Notes: generated by a model from the sequence alone, not told the origin. A DNA stretch of 64,000 bases from Rallus limicola (GCA_022605955.1 JAKCOZ010000003.1:40946761-41010760), one strand, 5' to 3'. Counted from the first letter of the stretch, positions 1-11,280 are shown. Made by a program: numbers and translations.

Positions 1-1780
1 TCCATTTGTTTTTTTGAAGGAGGACCTAAACGGAAAGATTGTTGCCAAAGTATGACTTTATCCTATGAGATGGCATTGAAAACCCTAGGGGGAAATTTTT
101 TATGATATCCTAACAAAATGTCACTACCACTTTGGAGAAAAAAAAATCCATTGTTCTTTTGTTCCTACAGTACTTCAACGATGCTGTCAGTACTGCTCTG
201 TGTGAGTGTGACTGCGTAGCAAAAGGCATTTGAAGGGTAATCCATTCCTAACCATCTATAAACAATGTGCTTCTCGTGTAATCTTACTCTCATCATGCTT
301 TTGAGCAAATTCAAAAGACTCTTCTATTCTCTGCTGATAGTCAGAAAGAGCAAGGCAAAACAAGAGTCATTTTGGGGAACTTTTTACTTTTTATTTTTGA
401 AGTTGGGTTATTACCAATCTAGGGCATGCTGTCCCTAATCTGGACCCTGACACTTAGTGGCTTTTGGGAAAAGACCAAATTTTCTGAAATTGATGACAAT
501 GTAAGATGTCACTTACCTACCTCTCCTTACCTCAGCACTGCACCCGGGGTGCACATCTGATAACCTCCCAATGCGAATGTGAACACTGTGGCCTGATGGT
601 ATGATAGTTTACTGATTCTTCTCCTGTGTCAATGTATTTCCTTGAGAAGCAAAACCCTTCCCTTTCTGCTAGACTGACTCTGGTTTGACTATTAAAAATG
701 TCAATCTTACACTTTGCTTGGGAGTTTCCTGGATGCACAGTGCAAAGGTGCAACCTTTCTAAGACCTAGTGGGTACTGAGGAAACCATGGGATTTGTAAA
801 TAGCTACACTAGGTTGAGGGAGGCTCACACAATTTGTAGGAAGCCTTGTGGCATTCTGGTTTCACTGGGGTTTTTTTTTTTTTTTGCTTCCACCTGGCAG
901 CATCACAAATAGCAAGTTGAAGAACATTTCACAGTGTGCTTTGGATTCTTGTAGCCAGGATTCTTCTGAACTGAACGTGGGAGGGAGGGGAGGAAGATGG
1001 AGAAACTCAGCCATCTGCCAGCATTTTTTAAGTCAATTTGAGAAGGGACTTTTTTATTCTATGGGCTTTTGGGAAAGTTTCCCTGACAGCACATTTCACA
1101 GAAGACTCTTTCTGACAGGGCAACAGGGACTGCTATTTGGTGACACATCTAGGCAAGCAGATTTTTCTGTGTAGAATTGAAGTTCACTGCAGGGCTATGA
1201 GCAGTCCAAGGAAGTAGTAAAGCAGAGGAAAAAAAAAAGCTTGGACATACCCTGTTGTGACTGTAACCCTAAAGTGCATCTTCAGCTGGTGCTTCCTCTC
1301 TGACAACATCCATTGCCACTAAACGGGGATCTGAAAAACCATGGACAGATTTTCTGATGCCTACACTGAAAATAATTGAGAGATGCAAAAAAAGAGACAT
1401 GTTACAATTTCTCCTTACTGATTATGAAGATAACCAAGCAGTTACTTCCCTTGTTTTGCAAAGACTTTTTAGCTGTTTTCATTTTTTTCCCCAATGGAAG
1501 AGTAAGTTTTGGTTGTTTTTTCCATCACCTCAAAAAACCATAACATAGGTAGCGGAATTATCTCCATATATGTTGCACTTATGAGGTGAAGGTCAACCCA
1601 GACTGCAGCATTACTGCTGCACTGGTAGCAGTGAGACAAGTAGGACACAAAAACCAGACCTCCTCTATTTTCCCACTGATGAAAAAACATAAATGAAGCA
1701 CAGTCCCTTGTAATGCATCATGCATGGGCAGGAAAAGCAGACTTTGTGAACTTTCTGTTGTCAGTTGTTAACACCAAAAA
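1..1780. other. Apparently unique AT-rich DNA
   Basis: No gene, RNA or repeat family is recognised. Short frames in this stretch lack motifs or plausible splice context. A T-run near 870-884 and short A-runs near 140 and 1230 are the only simple sequence. Confidence 0.5.
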
Positions 1781-2144
1781 TATTGTTTATTGTCAAGAAG
1801 GAAGCTCACCTTATGTATTAGTAGAGCTAGGAATCTATTGTTAGATTAACTGAAATATTAAGACACTATTCAGTACTGATCCAGCTCTAATATTGTTACA
1901 AAAATGAAGGAATAAGAATGCAGCTAAAATACTTCTTTGGAATTTTAACACACACACACACACACACGGACAGACATGGACAGACAGACAGACAGACATA
2001 TGCACACTCCTTCATTTCACCCCTTTCCTTGGTGCCAGACTCACCCTTCTACTACTCCCCTGTGTTCTAGTGTTTTCACGCTGGTGGTAACAGTGGGGGA
2101 TGTTATTGTGAGCTGCCAACATCTGGAGTCCTTTGCCAGAAAGA
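1781..2144 (+). repeat. Left part of two-copy direct repeat, copy 1
   Basis: The stretch from about 1797 to 1925 aligns with about 47948-48062 (shared words include ACCTTATGTATTAGTAGAGC and AATGAAGGAATAAGAA), at roughly 85% identity by eye. Both copies then run into CA/GACA simple sequence. Copy 1 has about 145 further bases (2000-2144) that are absent from copy 2, and then a CR1 begins. This left part is clearly more diverged than the right-hand parts of the same repeat at 5045-5160 and 5633-5935. The family is not recognised. Confidence 0.65.
1948..1999. repeat. (CA)n followed by (GACA)n microsatellite
   Basis: About ten CA units are followed by GGACAGACAT and then repeated GACA units. A similar composite (C-rich, GACA, then CA) is at the matching place in the second repeat copy near 48090-48137. 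Confidence 0.95.
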
Positions 2145-3057
2145 ATCATAGAATCATAGAATGTGTTAGGTTGTAAAGGACCTTTAAAGGTCGTCTAGTC
2201 CAACCACCTGCAGTATGCAGGGACATCTTCACTAGATCAGGTTGCTCAAAGCTGCATCAAGCCTGACCTTGAATATCTCCAGGATGGGACCTCAACTTAT
2301 CCCTCTGAGCAACCTGTTCCAGTGATCTTCCACCCTCAGACTGAAGAACTTTTTCCTAATATCTAACCTAAATTTCCAATTTAAAACCATTACCCCTTGT
2401 CCTATTGCTACATGCCCTCATGAACAGTTCTTCCCCAGCTTTCTTATAGGCACCTTTCAGGTATTGGGACCATTATAATGCCCCCCCATACCCTTCTTTT
2501 CTCCAGGATGAACAATCCCAACTTTCTCAGCCTGTCTTCATAGGACAGCTGCTCCAGCCATTTGATCATTTTTATGGCACTGCTCTGTATGTGCTCCAAC
2601 AGGTCCATGTCTTTCTTGTGTTGAGGGGTCCAAAGCTAAACATGTTAACCTCACCACCCAGCTTGTTGTTATCAGCAGACTTGCTGAGAGTGCACTCAAT
2701 CCCACTGTCAATATCATTAATAAAGATATTAAATAGCACTGGTCCCAGCACAGACCCTTGATGAACTCTACTTGTCACAGCCTTCCATTTGGACTTGTAG
2801 CCATTGAACACCATCCTCTGGATGCAACCATCCAGCCAATTCCTTATCCATTGAATAGTTCACCCATAAAATCCATCTCTCTCCAACTTAGAGAGAAGGA
2901 TGCTGTGGGGCACTGTGACAAAGGCCTTGCAGAAATCCAGAGAAATGACATTTGTAGCTCTTCTATTGATGCTGTCACTCCATTGTAGAAAGCCACTAGA
3001 TGGGTCAGGCAAGACTTGCCCCTAGTAAAGCCATACTGGCTGTCTTGAATCACTTTC
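2145..3057 (-). mobile_element. CR1 LINE, 3' part (split by LTR)
   Basis: The doubled ATCATAGA motif at about 2145-2163 is the reverse complement of the tandem octamer that ends CR1 elements, so the element reads on the minus strand with its 3' end here. Translated minus-strand pieces carry CR1 reverse transcriptase blocks: a frame at 2844-3053 with [18 protein letters not shown] and one at 2572-2814 with [20 protein letters not shown]. The catalytic F-A-D-D motif reads S-A-D-N, so the enzyme is dead. The element stops abruptly at 3057, where an LTR begins, and resumes at 4603. Confidence 0.9.
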
Positions 3058-4222
3058 TGTCACAGTTTTGTATGCCTGGGTTCTGGTGGAGAAGGGGGGC
3101 TGCAGAGATGGCTTCTGTAAGAAGCAGCCAGAAGCTTTCTGCAGGCCCCAGAGAGTAAACATCAGCCAACTCAGGGCCAGAGTTGCTGCAGACCAAGGCC
3201 AAGCCAATTAGAGATGGTCACAGTGCCTCTGGGAATCACATTTAGGAGAAAAAACCCTCAAGCAGCTGCATTTTGCCACCAGAGAAGGGAGTGAGAAGAT
3301 GTAAGAAACTGTGTAGACACCAACACAAGGGAAGAGGGGAACAAGGGGTGCCCCAGGTGCCGGAGAGAAAGATGCCCCTGCAGCCCATCAAGAAACACAC
3401 GGTAGAGTGGGTGTACCCCCACAGCCCATGGAAAAGGCTGAGACCCCACCTGCAGCCTGTGGAGACATACAGGAGATGCTGTGACCTTTGTTGGAGCAAG
3501 GCTCTGCCAGCACTTGCAGCCCATAGAGACAGTGACACAGAGATGAGTGAGGGAGATCCATACCAGAAAAGGTTTGCTGGGGGGGTAGGGGGAGGCTTGT
3601 TATTCCATGGGGGATCAGACTGGAGCAGTCCCCCATGAGAGACATTCTAGGATTTATGACTGCCCACCATAGCAGTGACCCACGCTGGGGCAGCTGGTGA
3701 AGAGCTGAAGCCCTGTGGGAGAGGACTCATGTTGGAGAAGTTCATGAAGGACTGTGTCCTGTGGGTGGGACCCTATGCTGGAGCAGGGGGAGAGCGTGAG
3801 TAATGCCCTCCTCCCCGACTAAGAAACCAACTTGTGAGGAACTGACCAAAACCTCCATTTCCCCAGTCCCTGCCCTGCTCCCTGTGCCACAAGGCAGGGG
3901 AAGAAGGGAGTGAAATCATCAGTGAAGTCTGCTAAGAAGGGAGGAGTTGGGGGAAGGTGCTTTAAGATCTAGGTGCACTTCTCATTATCTGACTCTGGTG
4001 TCACTCGGTGTGTAGTAGTATAGTGTCATTAATTAGGTAATTTTCCTTCCTTTACTCTGTGTTGAGTCAGTTTTGCCCATGACACTAATTGTGGAATGAT
4101 CTCTCCCTGTCCTTATCTTGACTCCTAAGCCTCTCAACATATATTTTCTCCCCTGTCCAACTGAAAAAGGGAGTAATATACTGACTTTGGTGGGCATGTG
4201 GCCTCCAGTCAGGGCTAAACCA
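3058..4222 (+). mobile_element. Solo LTR of an avian endogenous retrovirus, inserted in CR1
   Basis: It begins TGTCACAG and ends near GGCTAAACCACTA. It has no internal coding region on either side, so it is a solo LTR of about 1.17 kb. Its 3' portion (CTCTCCCTGTCCTTATCTTG ... CCCCTGTCCAACTG) matches copies at 11281, 23947 and 37618. The first half holds degenerate repeats built around CATGGGCTGCAG-like words. Orientation is inferred from known bird LTRs that end in this way. The final CA reads TA, and no clean target-site duplication was found. It interrupts a CR1 that continues on both sides, so it is younger than that CR1. Exact family not assigned. Confidence 0.75.
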
Positions 4223-4602
4223 CTATACCTCCCTGTCCTCCATGTGTATCCTGATTCTGGCTCAACAAGCATCAACCACCCCAAGCAATCAGCACAGGTG
4301 AGCTGAGTTTGCCTGGACTGTTTCCACACCACCTGACATCACTTCCCCATAAAAGGGGCTGTCTGGAAAAGGGCACTGGCTTGTTACCTTCAGAGCAGTT
4401 TGAATGTGGTCCTCATGCTGAGGAGGCCCTCAAGGCACTCTGTGTTATCACTGGGTGTGAGTGTATTGGCTGTTACTGTTCTACTTTCATGGTTCTTTTG
4501 TCAGTAAGCTGTCCTTATCCCTACTCAGGGAAGGTCTCTCTCTTTCTCCTCTGTGAGTGAGTGGTGTGTGGTGTTCAGCCACTGTTTGGGGCTAAACCAG
4601 CA
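4223..4602 (+). mobile_element. LTR-like segment with TATA box behind the solo LTR
   Basis: CR1 sequence resumes only at 4603, so these 380 bases belong to the insertion, yet they lie beyond the normal end of the first LTR. The segment contains a TATA-like CATAAAAGGGGC at about 4350. Its last bases (GTGAGTGAGTGG ... GGGGCTAAACCAGCACA) resemble the end of a different bird LTR type. It may be the tail of a second LTR or a recombined LTR. Confidence 0.45.
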
Positions 4603-5036
4603 CAATGTGCCTCAGCATAGCTTCTGGGAGGACCTGTTCTATGATCTTCCGAGACAGTGAGGTGAGGCTGACAGGTTGGTAGGTCCCAGGGCCTTCCTTC
4701 CTACCCTTTTAAAAAATGTGTCATGTTTCCTCTCTTGCAGTCACTAGGGACTACACCTGACTGCCATGACTTTTCAAATACCATGAAGAGTGGCTTGGCA
4801 GCTGCCTCAGCTAATTCAGGACTACAGGATGCACTTATGTGCTTCCAGGTTGTTCAGATGGTCATGAATCTTATCTTCACCGAGAAGTGGGAGTGACTCT
4901 GTCTTCCTGGTCCCTGTCTAGTGGGCCATTAACTTGAGAAGCTGATCATCTTGATGATTTCTTCTTTTGTCTGGTAGGATCCACCTGAGATCACTTTTAT
5001 TTATTTGCTGAGAAGCTTTTATGTTTCTCTGCTATT
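4603..5036 (-). mobile_element. CR1 LINE, 5' continuation of the split element
   Basis: From ATGTGCCTCAGCATAGCTTC onward the sequence continues the minus-strand CR1 reverse transcriptase region that broke off at 3057. A parallel stretch (CTGACTGCCAT.ACTTTTCAA) occurs in the CR1 at about 8190. The 5' limit near 5036 is set by the resumption of the two-copy repeat. The coding frame is destroyed by many indels. Confidence 0.75.
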
Positions 5037-5044
5037 CTGCAGTT

Positions 5045-5160
5045 CCCTGTTATGTCCAAACTTGCTACATCTCGTGCCACCTCAGTATGTTGCCTCTTTG
5101 TTCCCCCTAAACCCAGTTTTGCTGAGCTCTAGGTCTGCACTTTAACTGACCAGGGGAAAG
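5045..5160 (+). repeat. Two-copy direct repeat, copy 1, middle block
   Basis: These 116 bases match 48140-48255 with one difference seen (CATCTCGTGCC versus CATCTTGTGCC). The identity is far higher than in the left part of the repeat. No protein or known element family is recognised. Confidence 0.9.
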
Positions 5161-5162
5161 TA

Positions 5163-5632
5163 CGGAAGGAGCCTTGAGTACCATTTCCTCACAGCTCACA
5201 GGGTCTCCAAAGCCACTGTGCGCTCCGATCTTCTCTCCCATGTATCACATGGGTGGTAGTTCCTTGGCCTCTACTTTGCGTGCTTGTGTTCTTGTCTTTC
5301 TGGGCTGCTTTGCAGCCAGGAGGCACGACTGGTTATACATAAATGCTCAGATTATACATGTGTGCACGGGTCTTTTTCGTAAAGGCTTAGCGATGCCATG
5401 AGGGGACTTAGATTGAAATGTCTCATGAAAATAAAGCATCTGGAGACCATGGAGGTCATGCTCTTAGCTCAGCTAAAAACGGAGCAAGTGATTGGCTCTC
5501 CAGGCACCGAGGGATAACTGTGATGTCACCTAGCGACGGGCTGTGTACAGGCGCACCTCAGTGCGTCTCTGTGGGCACTGAGTCCAGGCCAGCCACTCTT
5601 GTGCAGACTCCGGCCGAGCAGCCAGCCGACAC
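5163..5632 (+). promoter_or_regulatory. CpG-rich block present only in repeat copy 1
   Basis: About 470 bases separate two repeat blocks that in copy 2 are joined by only about 26 unrelated bases. The block has roughly fifteen CpG sites, unusual against CpG-poor surroundings. It holds a TATA-like TTATACATAAAT near 5333, AATAAA near 5431, an inverted CCAAT box (GATTGGCT near 5490) and a CRE-like TGATGTCA near 5521. The repeat block that follows has TATAAAA at about 5742. This suggests promoter or LTR U3 DNA, but only by motif inspection. Promoter activity is inference. Confidence 0.35.
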
Positions 5633-5935
5633 ATCCTGTATCTCCACTTCAAGGTCTGTGTGGCCCTATCCTGTCTGTAGTTCTGAAGATCTTCTCATCA
5701 TGTTGTATTGCACACAGAGCAACTGCTTGTCCTTGCTGTCTGTATAAAACTGTGGTTGCACCACCCAAAGAGAAGGACAAGTGAAAAATACTAGGTAGAG
5801 TCAAGCTAGTTAGTTGCTGTCACAGCTAAGAGAAGCAGACCAAAGTTTCAGGCAGGTCAAGGAAACTTCAGGGAATGCAAACCTGGCAAGCCTCAGTACT
5901 CAGGTCTTGGAAATTGGTTATAAGGTTTGTGGCTT
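5633..5935 (+). repeat. Two-copy direct repeat, copy 1, right block
   Basis: Aligns with about 48284-48590. Five differences occur in the first 75 bases, then 5707-5881 is identical to 48359-48533 over 175 bases, then divergence resumes and similarity fades by about 5935. The identical part includes TATAAAACTGTGG at about 5742. An 82-codon frame from 5814 begins inside it and shares its first residues with a frame in copy 2, but they diverge as soon as DNA similarity ends, so coding is unlikely. Confidence 0.9.
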
Positions 5936-7315
5936 ATATACAACCAATAACAATGATGTGATAGAGGGTTACATAGGAGACAGAAAGAGCAATGATATTG
6001 GGTCAGCCTTGTGCTTTATTAGAAAGAAGAACATAGCAAGGAGGGGAAAAAAGAGGATATGAGGAGAGGCAAATCATGTGAGTGATGCTCATTGTGGAAG
6101 TTGTAGAGCAGCCCTTAGCCAGTTTGGAACAGCAAAACAGAAATGTTGGTCTGTTTTGCTCTGACCATATGTGTGTCTGACTTACTTCTGTGCTCAGTGG
6201 AGACCCTAAGGTACTTTCCTAAAACTGGGGGTGCATAAAGGTGACTTCATAAAACTATGAAGTTCAGTTTGGATAAATTGTGACCTGAAAGTAAACTTTC
6301 CCTTTCAGTTTCCCCAAGTGACAATACCACATGCAGAAACAGTATTTGCATCCCACCACAGGTTTCCAAGGAAAGAGAGGTGTCAGCCCACGGTAAGTCA
6401 GATTAGATGAACATGTGCAAGCCTTGCTGGGAATGCCGTGCTGTTAGGCTGCCTACTCACTCACCTAATACCTTGGTCTTTCCTCAAGGCTGAGCTCTGA
6501 GAGTTACTTTCAGAGAGTTCACAAGTAGAAGACACAACAAGGTACAGTTATCCATAACTGGTCTTGATTCTACAGTCCAGGGCAAGCAGAACTGTAAAAT
6601 TTACACATGCCTGAAGTCTTTCTATATATTTCTTTCACCCCTCTGTGAGTGATCAGGCTGCTATTGTGCATTGCCTTTGATTTTCAGGTGAGGATGAAGC
6701 AGTTTTCAGGCAGAGGCTTAGGAAAGTATCAGTCATTGTAATGGACTATGGTTTGGTTTTGTCTTTTTAATTGATGATGCAGTATTGCTTATAGATCTTC
6801 CCATGCTGGGAATGGTGCTCTGCATTTATGTGGAAATGGCATGTTTTCCCTTTCCTATGCCTGTTCTCCCCAAGTCCCTGAGTTGGGGATGTTGCAGAAT
6901 GAGAGAAGGGTTTTCCTCCAGGAGATGACAGTATGGAAAGCTCGAGCCCTGAGTGCTCTGTTGTCGGCACACAGCCTGCTTTGATGTGGATATGGCCCAG
7001 CAATGTGCACTGGCTCTTCCACACCATCCATCTATCAGTGATGATGGCAAATGGCAGATCTCTCAAGTAGAAAGCACAATCACCATGCTTGTTCTTTGAA
7101 GTCCTGAGAAAGTCTTTCAGGACACCCCAACCAGTGTTTGAAGGACAAGCTACTACCCAGTAGCCTTTAGGTGAAAAACTACAAAGGCATGCTGCCAGCT
7201 AACATAGTGGTGAGGATAAAGGGCTTGGTTCCTAAAATAGGAGGAAGAAGAGGAAGTGCTTGACTCACTGTCACTCATCTCTCTGGAAAGTCAGCCCTAG
7301 GACCTTTTTCTTTCC
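5936..7315. other. Apparently unique DNA
   Basis: Nothing recognisable: no repeat ends, no RNA gene, and only short frames without motifs (for example a 99-codon minus frame at 6767-7066). Confidence 0.5.
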
Positions 7316-8490
7316 CATAGAATCAGAATCATTGGGTTGGAAAGGTCCTTCAAAGATTATTTTGTCCTACCCCTGTTTCTCTAGACAGGGACATGTTTCA
7401 CTAGGTTAGATTGCTCAAAGCTCCATCCAACCTGACCATGAATACTTCCAATGATGGGGTATCCACAGCTTCTCTGCGAATTTATTTTCTCCACCTTCAT
7501 TGTAATTTTTTTCATGTAGCTAATCTAAATCTGCCCTTTTAAAGTTTAAAACTGTTGCCCCTAGTTCTGTTGCTGCAGTTCCTAGTAACAAGTCTTTGTA
7601 TTTCTTATTAGCCCCCTGTAAGTATTAAAAGACCACAATAAGATCTCCCTGGAGCCTTTTCTTCTCCAGGCTGAACAACCTGTCTCTTAGCCTGCCGTTA
7701 TGGTAAAGGTGTTCTATCCTTCTGATCATTTTTGTGGCCCTCCTCTGGACTCACTCCAACAGCTCCATGTGTTTCATATACTCAGGGCCCCACAACTGGA
7801 CACAGTACTCTAGGTGGGGTCATACAATAGGAGGGTAGAGGGGCAGAATCACCTCCCTTGACCTGCTGATCATACTGTTTTGATGCAGCCCAGGACATGG
7901 TTCTCTTTCTGGGCACAAGCACATATTGCCAGCTCATGTTAAGCTTCTCACCCAAAGAATGAGAAGTTCTTCTCTTCAAGGCTGCCCTCAATCCAATTCT
8001 CCACCCAATCTGTAATTGTACTTGGGAGTGTGCTGACCTATGTTTAGGACCTTGCATTTGGCCTTGCTGAATTTCATGCAGTTTGCATGGGCCTGCCTGT
8101 CATGTTCTCTCTGGATGACATCCCTTCCCTCTAGCCTATAAACTGCAAAATGGGTATGATATTCCCTTTTGTTCTGTCACTGGGGATTTGACCTGACTGC
8201 CATTACTTTTCAAGCATAATAAAGAGTTGCTTAGCAACTACATGTCTTGGTTCCCTCAGGACTCTGGGATGTATCTCATTGGGTCCCACATAATTCTTTA
8301 TGTTCAGTTTCCTCATATGGCCTCAAAACCTCCCTATGACAGAAGGGACTTTGCTTACCCTGTCCTCCTTGAGGTTCAGGGACTTGAGAAATGTGTTGCA
8401 TCCCCAACATGCAGCAACCCTTTTACGCAGACTCAGGCCTGTAAAGGACCTGTTAATTGTCACAGCCATCTCCTTTTTTAGTTCTGTATT
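7316..8490 (-). mobile_element. CR1 LINE, internally deleted
   Basis: It begins with a worn 3' end (ATAGAATCAGAATCATTGGGTTGGAAAGG) and reads on the minus strand through the CR1 C-terminal region (CCTCTGGACTCACTCCAACA; CTCATGTTAAGCTTCTCACC). At about 8140 it jumps to the more 5' reverse transcriptase linker (CTGACTGCCATTACTTTTCAA), so most of the catalytic core is deleted. Frameshifts and stops are frequent, so it is an old inactive copy. Confidence 0.85.
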
Positions 8491-9566
8491 TTGTGTATCA
8501 ACATGGAAACAGGGCAGAGTCCATCCCATTGATTTTAAAAATAGATTGGATCCTTTAGGCATACATGATATTTTCCTGTTTTTACTGGTGTGCAGAAGGG
8601 CAACAAATACATATAATATAAATACACCTGCACATGACCAGTGATCATGAAATTTTATTAGGTGAAGTTTCAGTGGTCAGTGGCAGCCTGCCAGATGATT
8701 TGGCAGTAGGTGATGTTCATTACTAAGCAGAAACAGGATTTATACTAGATAGAACACATGTTCTGTCCCATTCAGGTCATTCAGATTTTTGTAAACTATA
8801 AAAGAAAAAACATAGGTCCATCTAAACACCTTTTAAGCATGCTGTATTCAGCTATCCTTAAATTGTAGTATATACATAAATCTTTAGGAGGATATGTTTG
8901 GATTATCATTCTGATGCTGCTTAATGCACCCAAGTACGTTTTCTTACTCTTTGTTATTGCTCAAAAGAACAGAGAAATGTTTCCAAGTACATCATCACTA
9001 CAAAGAGACAAAATACAAAATTTTGTGGCATTTGTGGTAGCCATATTGCAGTTTTGCTACATGATGTTGGATTCTTCTGCATTTTGGATGTGAAAAACAG
9101 GTTATTAAGAATAATTTCTTTTTAGCTGAACTTGGATTTTTTTTCCTCTAAGTGTAGGGCAAAAGAAAGAAACTAAACCTTTACAATGACCAGTTCCCTT
9201 CTGTGCAGTTCCAACAATATTAAAACCATCAATTCTTTCCTGGTTCTCTTCAGGTTTGAGTGTTGCTGCTAGGGGAAAAGTGTTCAAGATATTATGGTGT
9301 TAAATTTTCATTTTTTTTAATCATGTATAACAAAGACTTTTGACAACAACATTGTTCAAAATATGTGTCTTGGGCATAGCTCTTGCTCAATTAAACTCAT
9401 GATGAGTTAGCTTGAAAAAACATGCATGTCAGTTTAGGTTCTTCACTGCAGAATGGGAAAACTTCAGTGTAGTTCTCCCACCCTGGGCAACATGGATGAG
9501 GTGACTGCTCAAGGTATCTTGAACATCCTTTTTTTAAATATAGCACCCAGGAATTGCTGTCAGGGG
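8491..9566. other. Apparently unique AT-rich DNA
   Basis: No gene or repeat was identified between the CR1 and the LTR that starts at 9567. Confidence 0.5.
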
Positions 9567-10127
9567 TGTCTTAGTTTAACCTGGCAGGCAGCTAGACCAA
9601 CCACACAACCATTTTCTTTCTCTCCACTTTACAGTGGGATGGAGGATAGAATTCAGGAAAAAAAAAAAAAGTAATTGTGGGTTCAGATGAAGACATGTAG
9701 TTAAAAGGATGGAAAAGGATGTAATAGTAGTAATAATAATAACAACATAACAATGAAAGACGATACAAAAGAAGTGATGCACAGCACAATTGCTCACCAT
9801 CTGCTGACCAATCCCTAGCTTGTTACTGAGCCACAGTTGCATAGTATGTATCTTTCCCCAAGTTATATACTGTGCATGACATCATATGGTATAGAATATC
9901 CCTTTGGCCCATTTGGGGCAGCTGTGTGGGCTGTGTCCTCTCTGAATTTCTTGTGCATTGCCAGTCTGCTTCCTGTTGGGATGGTGTGAGAAGCAGAAAA
10001 GTCTTTGACTTGATGCAGACATCAACATCAGTTTTTTATCAACATTATTCTCATCCTAAATCCAAAGCAAAGCACTATGCCTGCTACTAGGAGGAAAATT
10101 AACTCTATCCCCAGCTGAAGTAAGACA
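9567..10127 (-). mobile_element. 3' LTR of a decayed endogenous retrovirus
   Basis: This is a 561-bp LTR read on the minus strand, starting TGTCTTACTTCAGCTGGGG at 10127 and ending GGTTAAACTAAGACA at 9567. Minus-strand signals are a CRE-like TGATGTCA at about 9876-9883 followed closely by a TATATAA box at about 9862-9869. A simple (TAA)n tract lies at about 9722-9745. The same LTR end recurs at 12343 next to a primer-binding site, with pol remains between, so the two are the 3' and 5' LTRs of one element. The type is common in bird genomes; the precise family is not assigned. Confidence 0.85.
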
Positions 10128-10379
10128 AAATCCATCCTGTATTCTATACCATCTACATCATGCCCAGGGTCCACAATATGTTCCAATTAATCACCCTCAC
10201 TTTTCCTGATTTTTCATATGTACACACAGATATCATTCCCTTAGTCTGTGGGCAATCCCTCTAAAATGTATGTTGAGTTTATTTAGTCTATGAATTGTGA
10301 AGTCCATCTGTCATAACAGTCTCTCAGGGCAGGAGAGTTGCTGTGTGGTGCTGGACTGTTGCATGTTGAAGACAGTTCT

Positions 10380-11280
10380 GGTTTGATCACTGTTGCACTT
10401 TGCTTGGTTTTATCAAAATTCAGTTTGAGTATAGTGGGCCTCAGATCCTCTGTATTGTTGATTTGAAAATTCCAGCAGTTGATCTTGAGTCTCCCCTGGT
10501 GCTTTCTGTCAAGGATCCCAGGTAGGGCAATGCTCCCTGGCTGGTGTGAAGAGCCCATCATTAACATCTGGCTGTGCCAGGGCCAGCCCAACGGCTGTTG
10601 CAGGAACCACTTCTTGTTTAATTTATTCAAAGGTTTGTCATTTGACATTGTTCTTCCAGATCACCTGATAAGGAGGGTTTACAGGTTTACAATCAGACTA
10701 TAATTTGGAATATGCATCCTACAAAAACCCAAAACATGTAAGAAAGCTTGTGTTTCCTTTTTACTAGTTGGTGGAGACATAGCTATATTTGGTTGATCAG
10801 ATTGATTAGGATCTGATGACGCCCGTCTTGCCATTTTATTCTTAAAGACTGGATCTTCTGTGCAGGTCCTTTGACCTTACTTAATCTTACAATAAAACCA
10901 GCTATCAGAAAGATTGGACTATTTTCTTCCATTTCTCAAAAACTTCTGCTGTGTTACCTCTTATGATGTGGTCAATGTATTGCAGATGTTCTGGAGCTTC
11001 TCCATTCGCAGTCAGGCATGGCAAATGGTGGGGCTGTGTTTCCACCCCTGGGACAATCAATTTCAGTTGTATTGGATGCCCCTTCATGTGAAAGAAAACT
11101 GTGGCCTACACTCTGCTGCCAAAGGGATTGAGAAAAATGCATTAGCAATACCAGTTGTGATGTACCACTTGACTTTGAGTCTAGTTTGCATTGAAGTTCA
11201 AGCATGTCTGGCATGGCAGCACCCAGCTGTGACATGATATTCAAGCCACAATAGCCTACTATCAGCCTCTACTCTGGTGG
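10380..11280 (-). pseudogene. Retroviral pol remnant: reverse transcriptase to RNase H
   Basis: Read from 11280 downward, the minus strand keeps recognisable pieces of a retroviral polymerase in shifting frames. The block QYIDH at about 10968-10983 corresponds to the catalytic Y-x-D-D box, and the second aspartate is histidine. Next come the connection region and, below about 10690, the start of the RNase H domain. Frames at 10905-11087 and 10972-11244 hold overlapping parts, which shows frameshifts. The integrase end is missing, and about 250 bases later the 3' LTR begins. In life this enzyme copies viral RNA to DNA; here it is non-functional. Confidence 0.75.

Noticed and set aside
1976..2176. 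Open frame starting in the GACA repeat
   Set aside because: It begins in a microsatellite and ends inside the CR1 3' terminus.
3273..3638. 121-codon plus-strand frame
   Set aside because: It is in the degenerate-repeat half of the LTR at 3058-4222 and mirrors the frames in the other LTR copies.
5814..6062. Conserved small protein shared by both repeat copies
   Set aside because: Identical residues stop where DNA identity stops. Conservation is at the DNA level and the two frames end differently.
10283..10648. 121-codon minus frame as a dUTPase-like protein
   Set aside because: On closer reading the surrounding frames line up with the reverse transcriptase connection and RNase H region of a retroviral Pol; the long frame is an out-of-frame reading of it.
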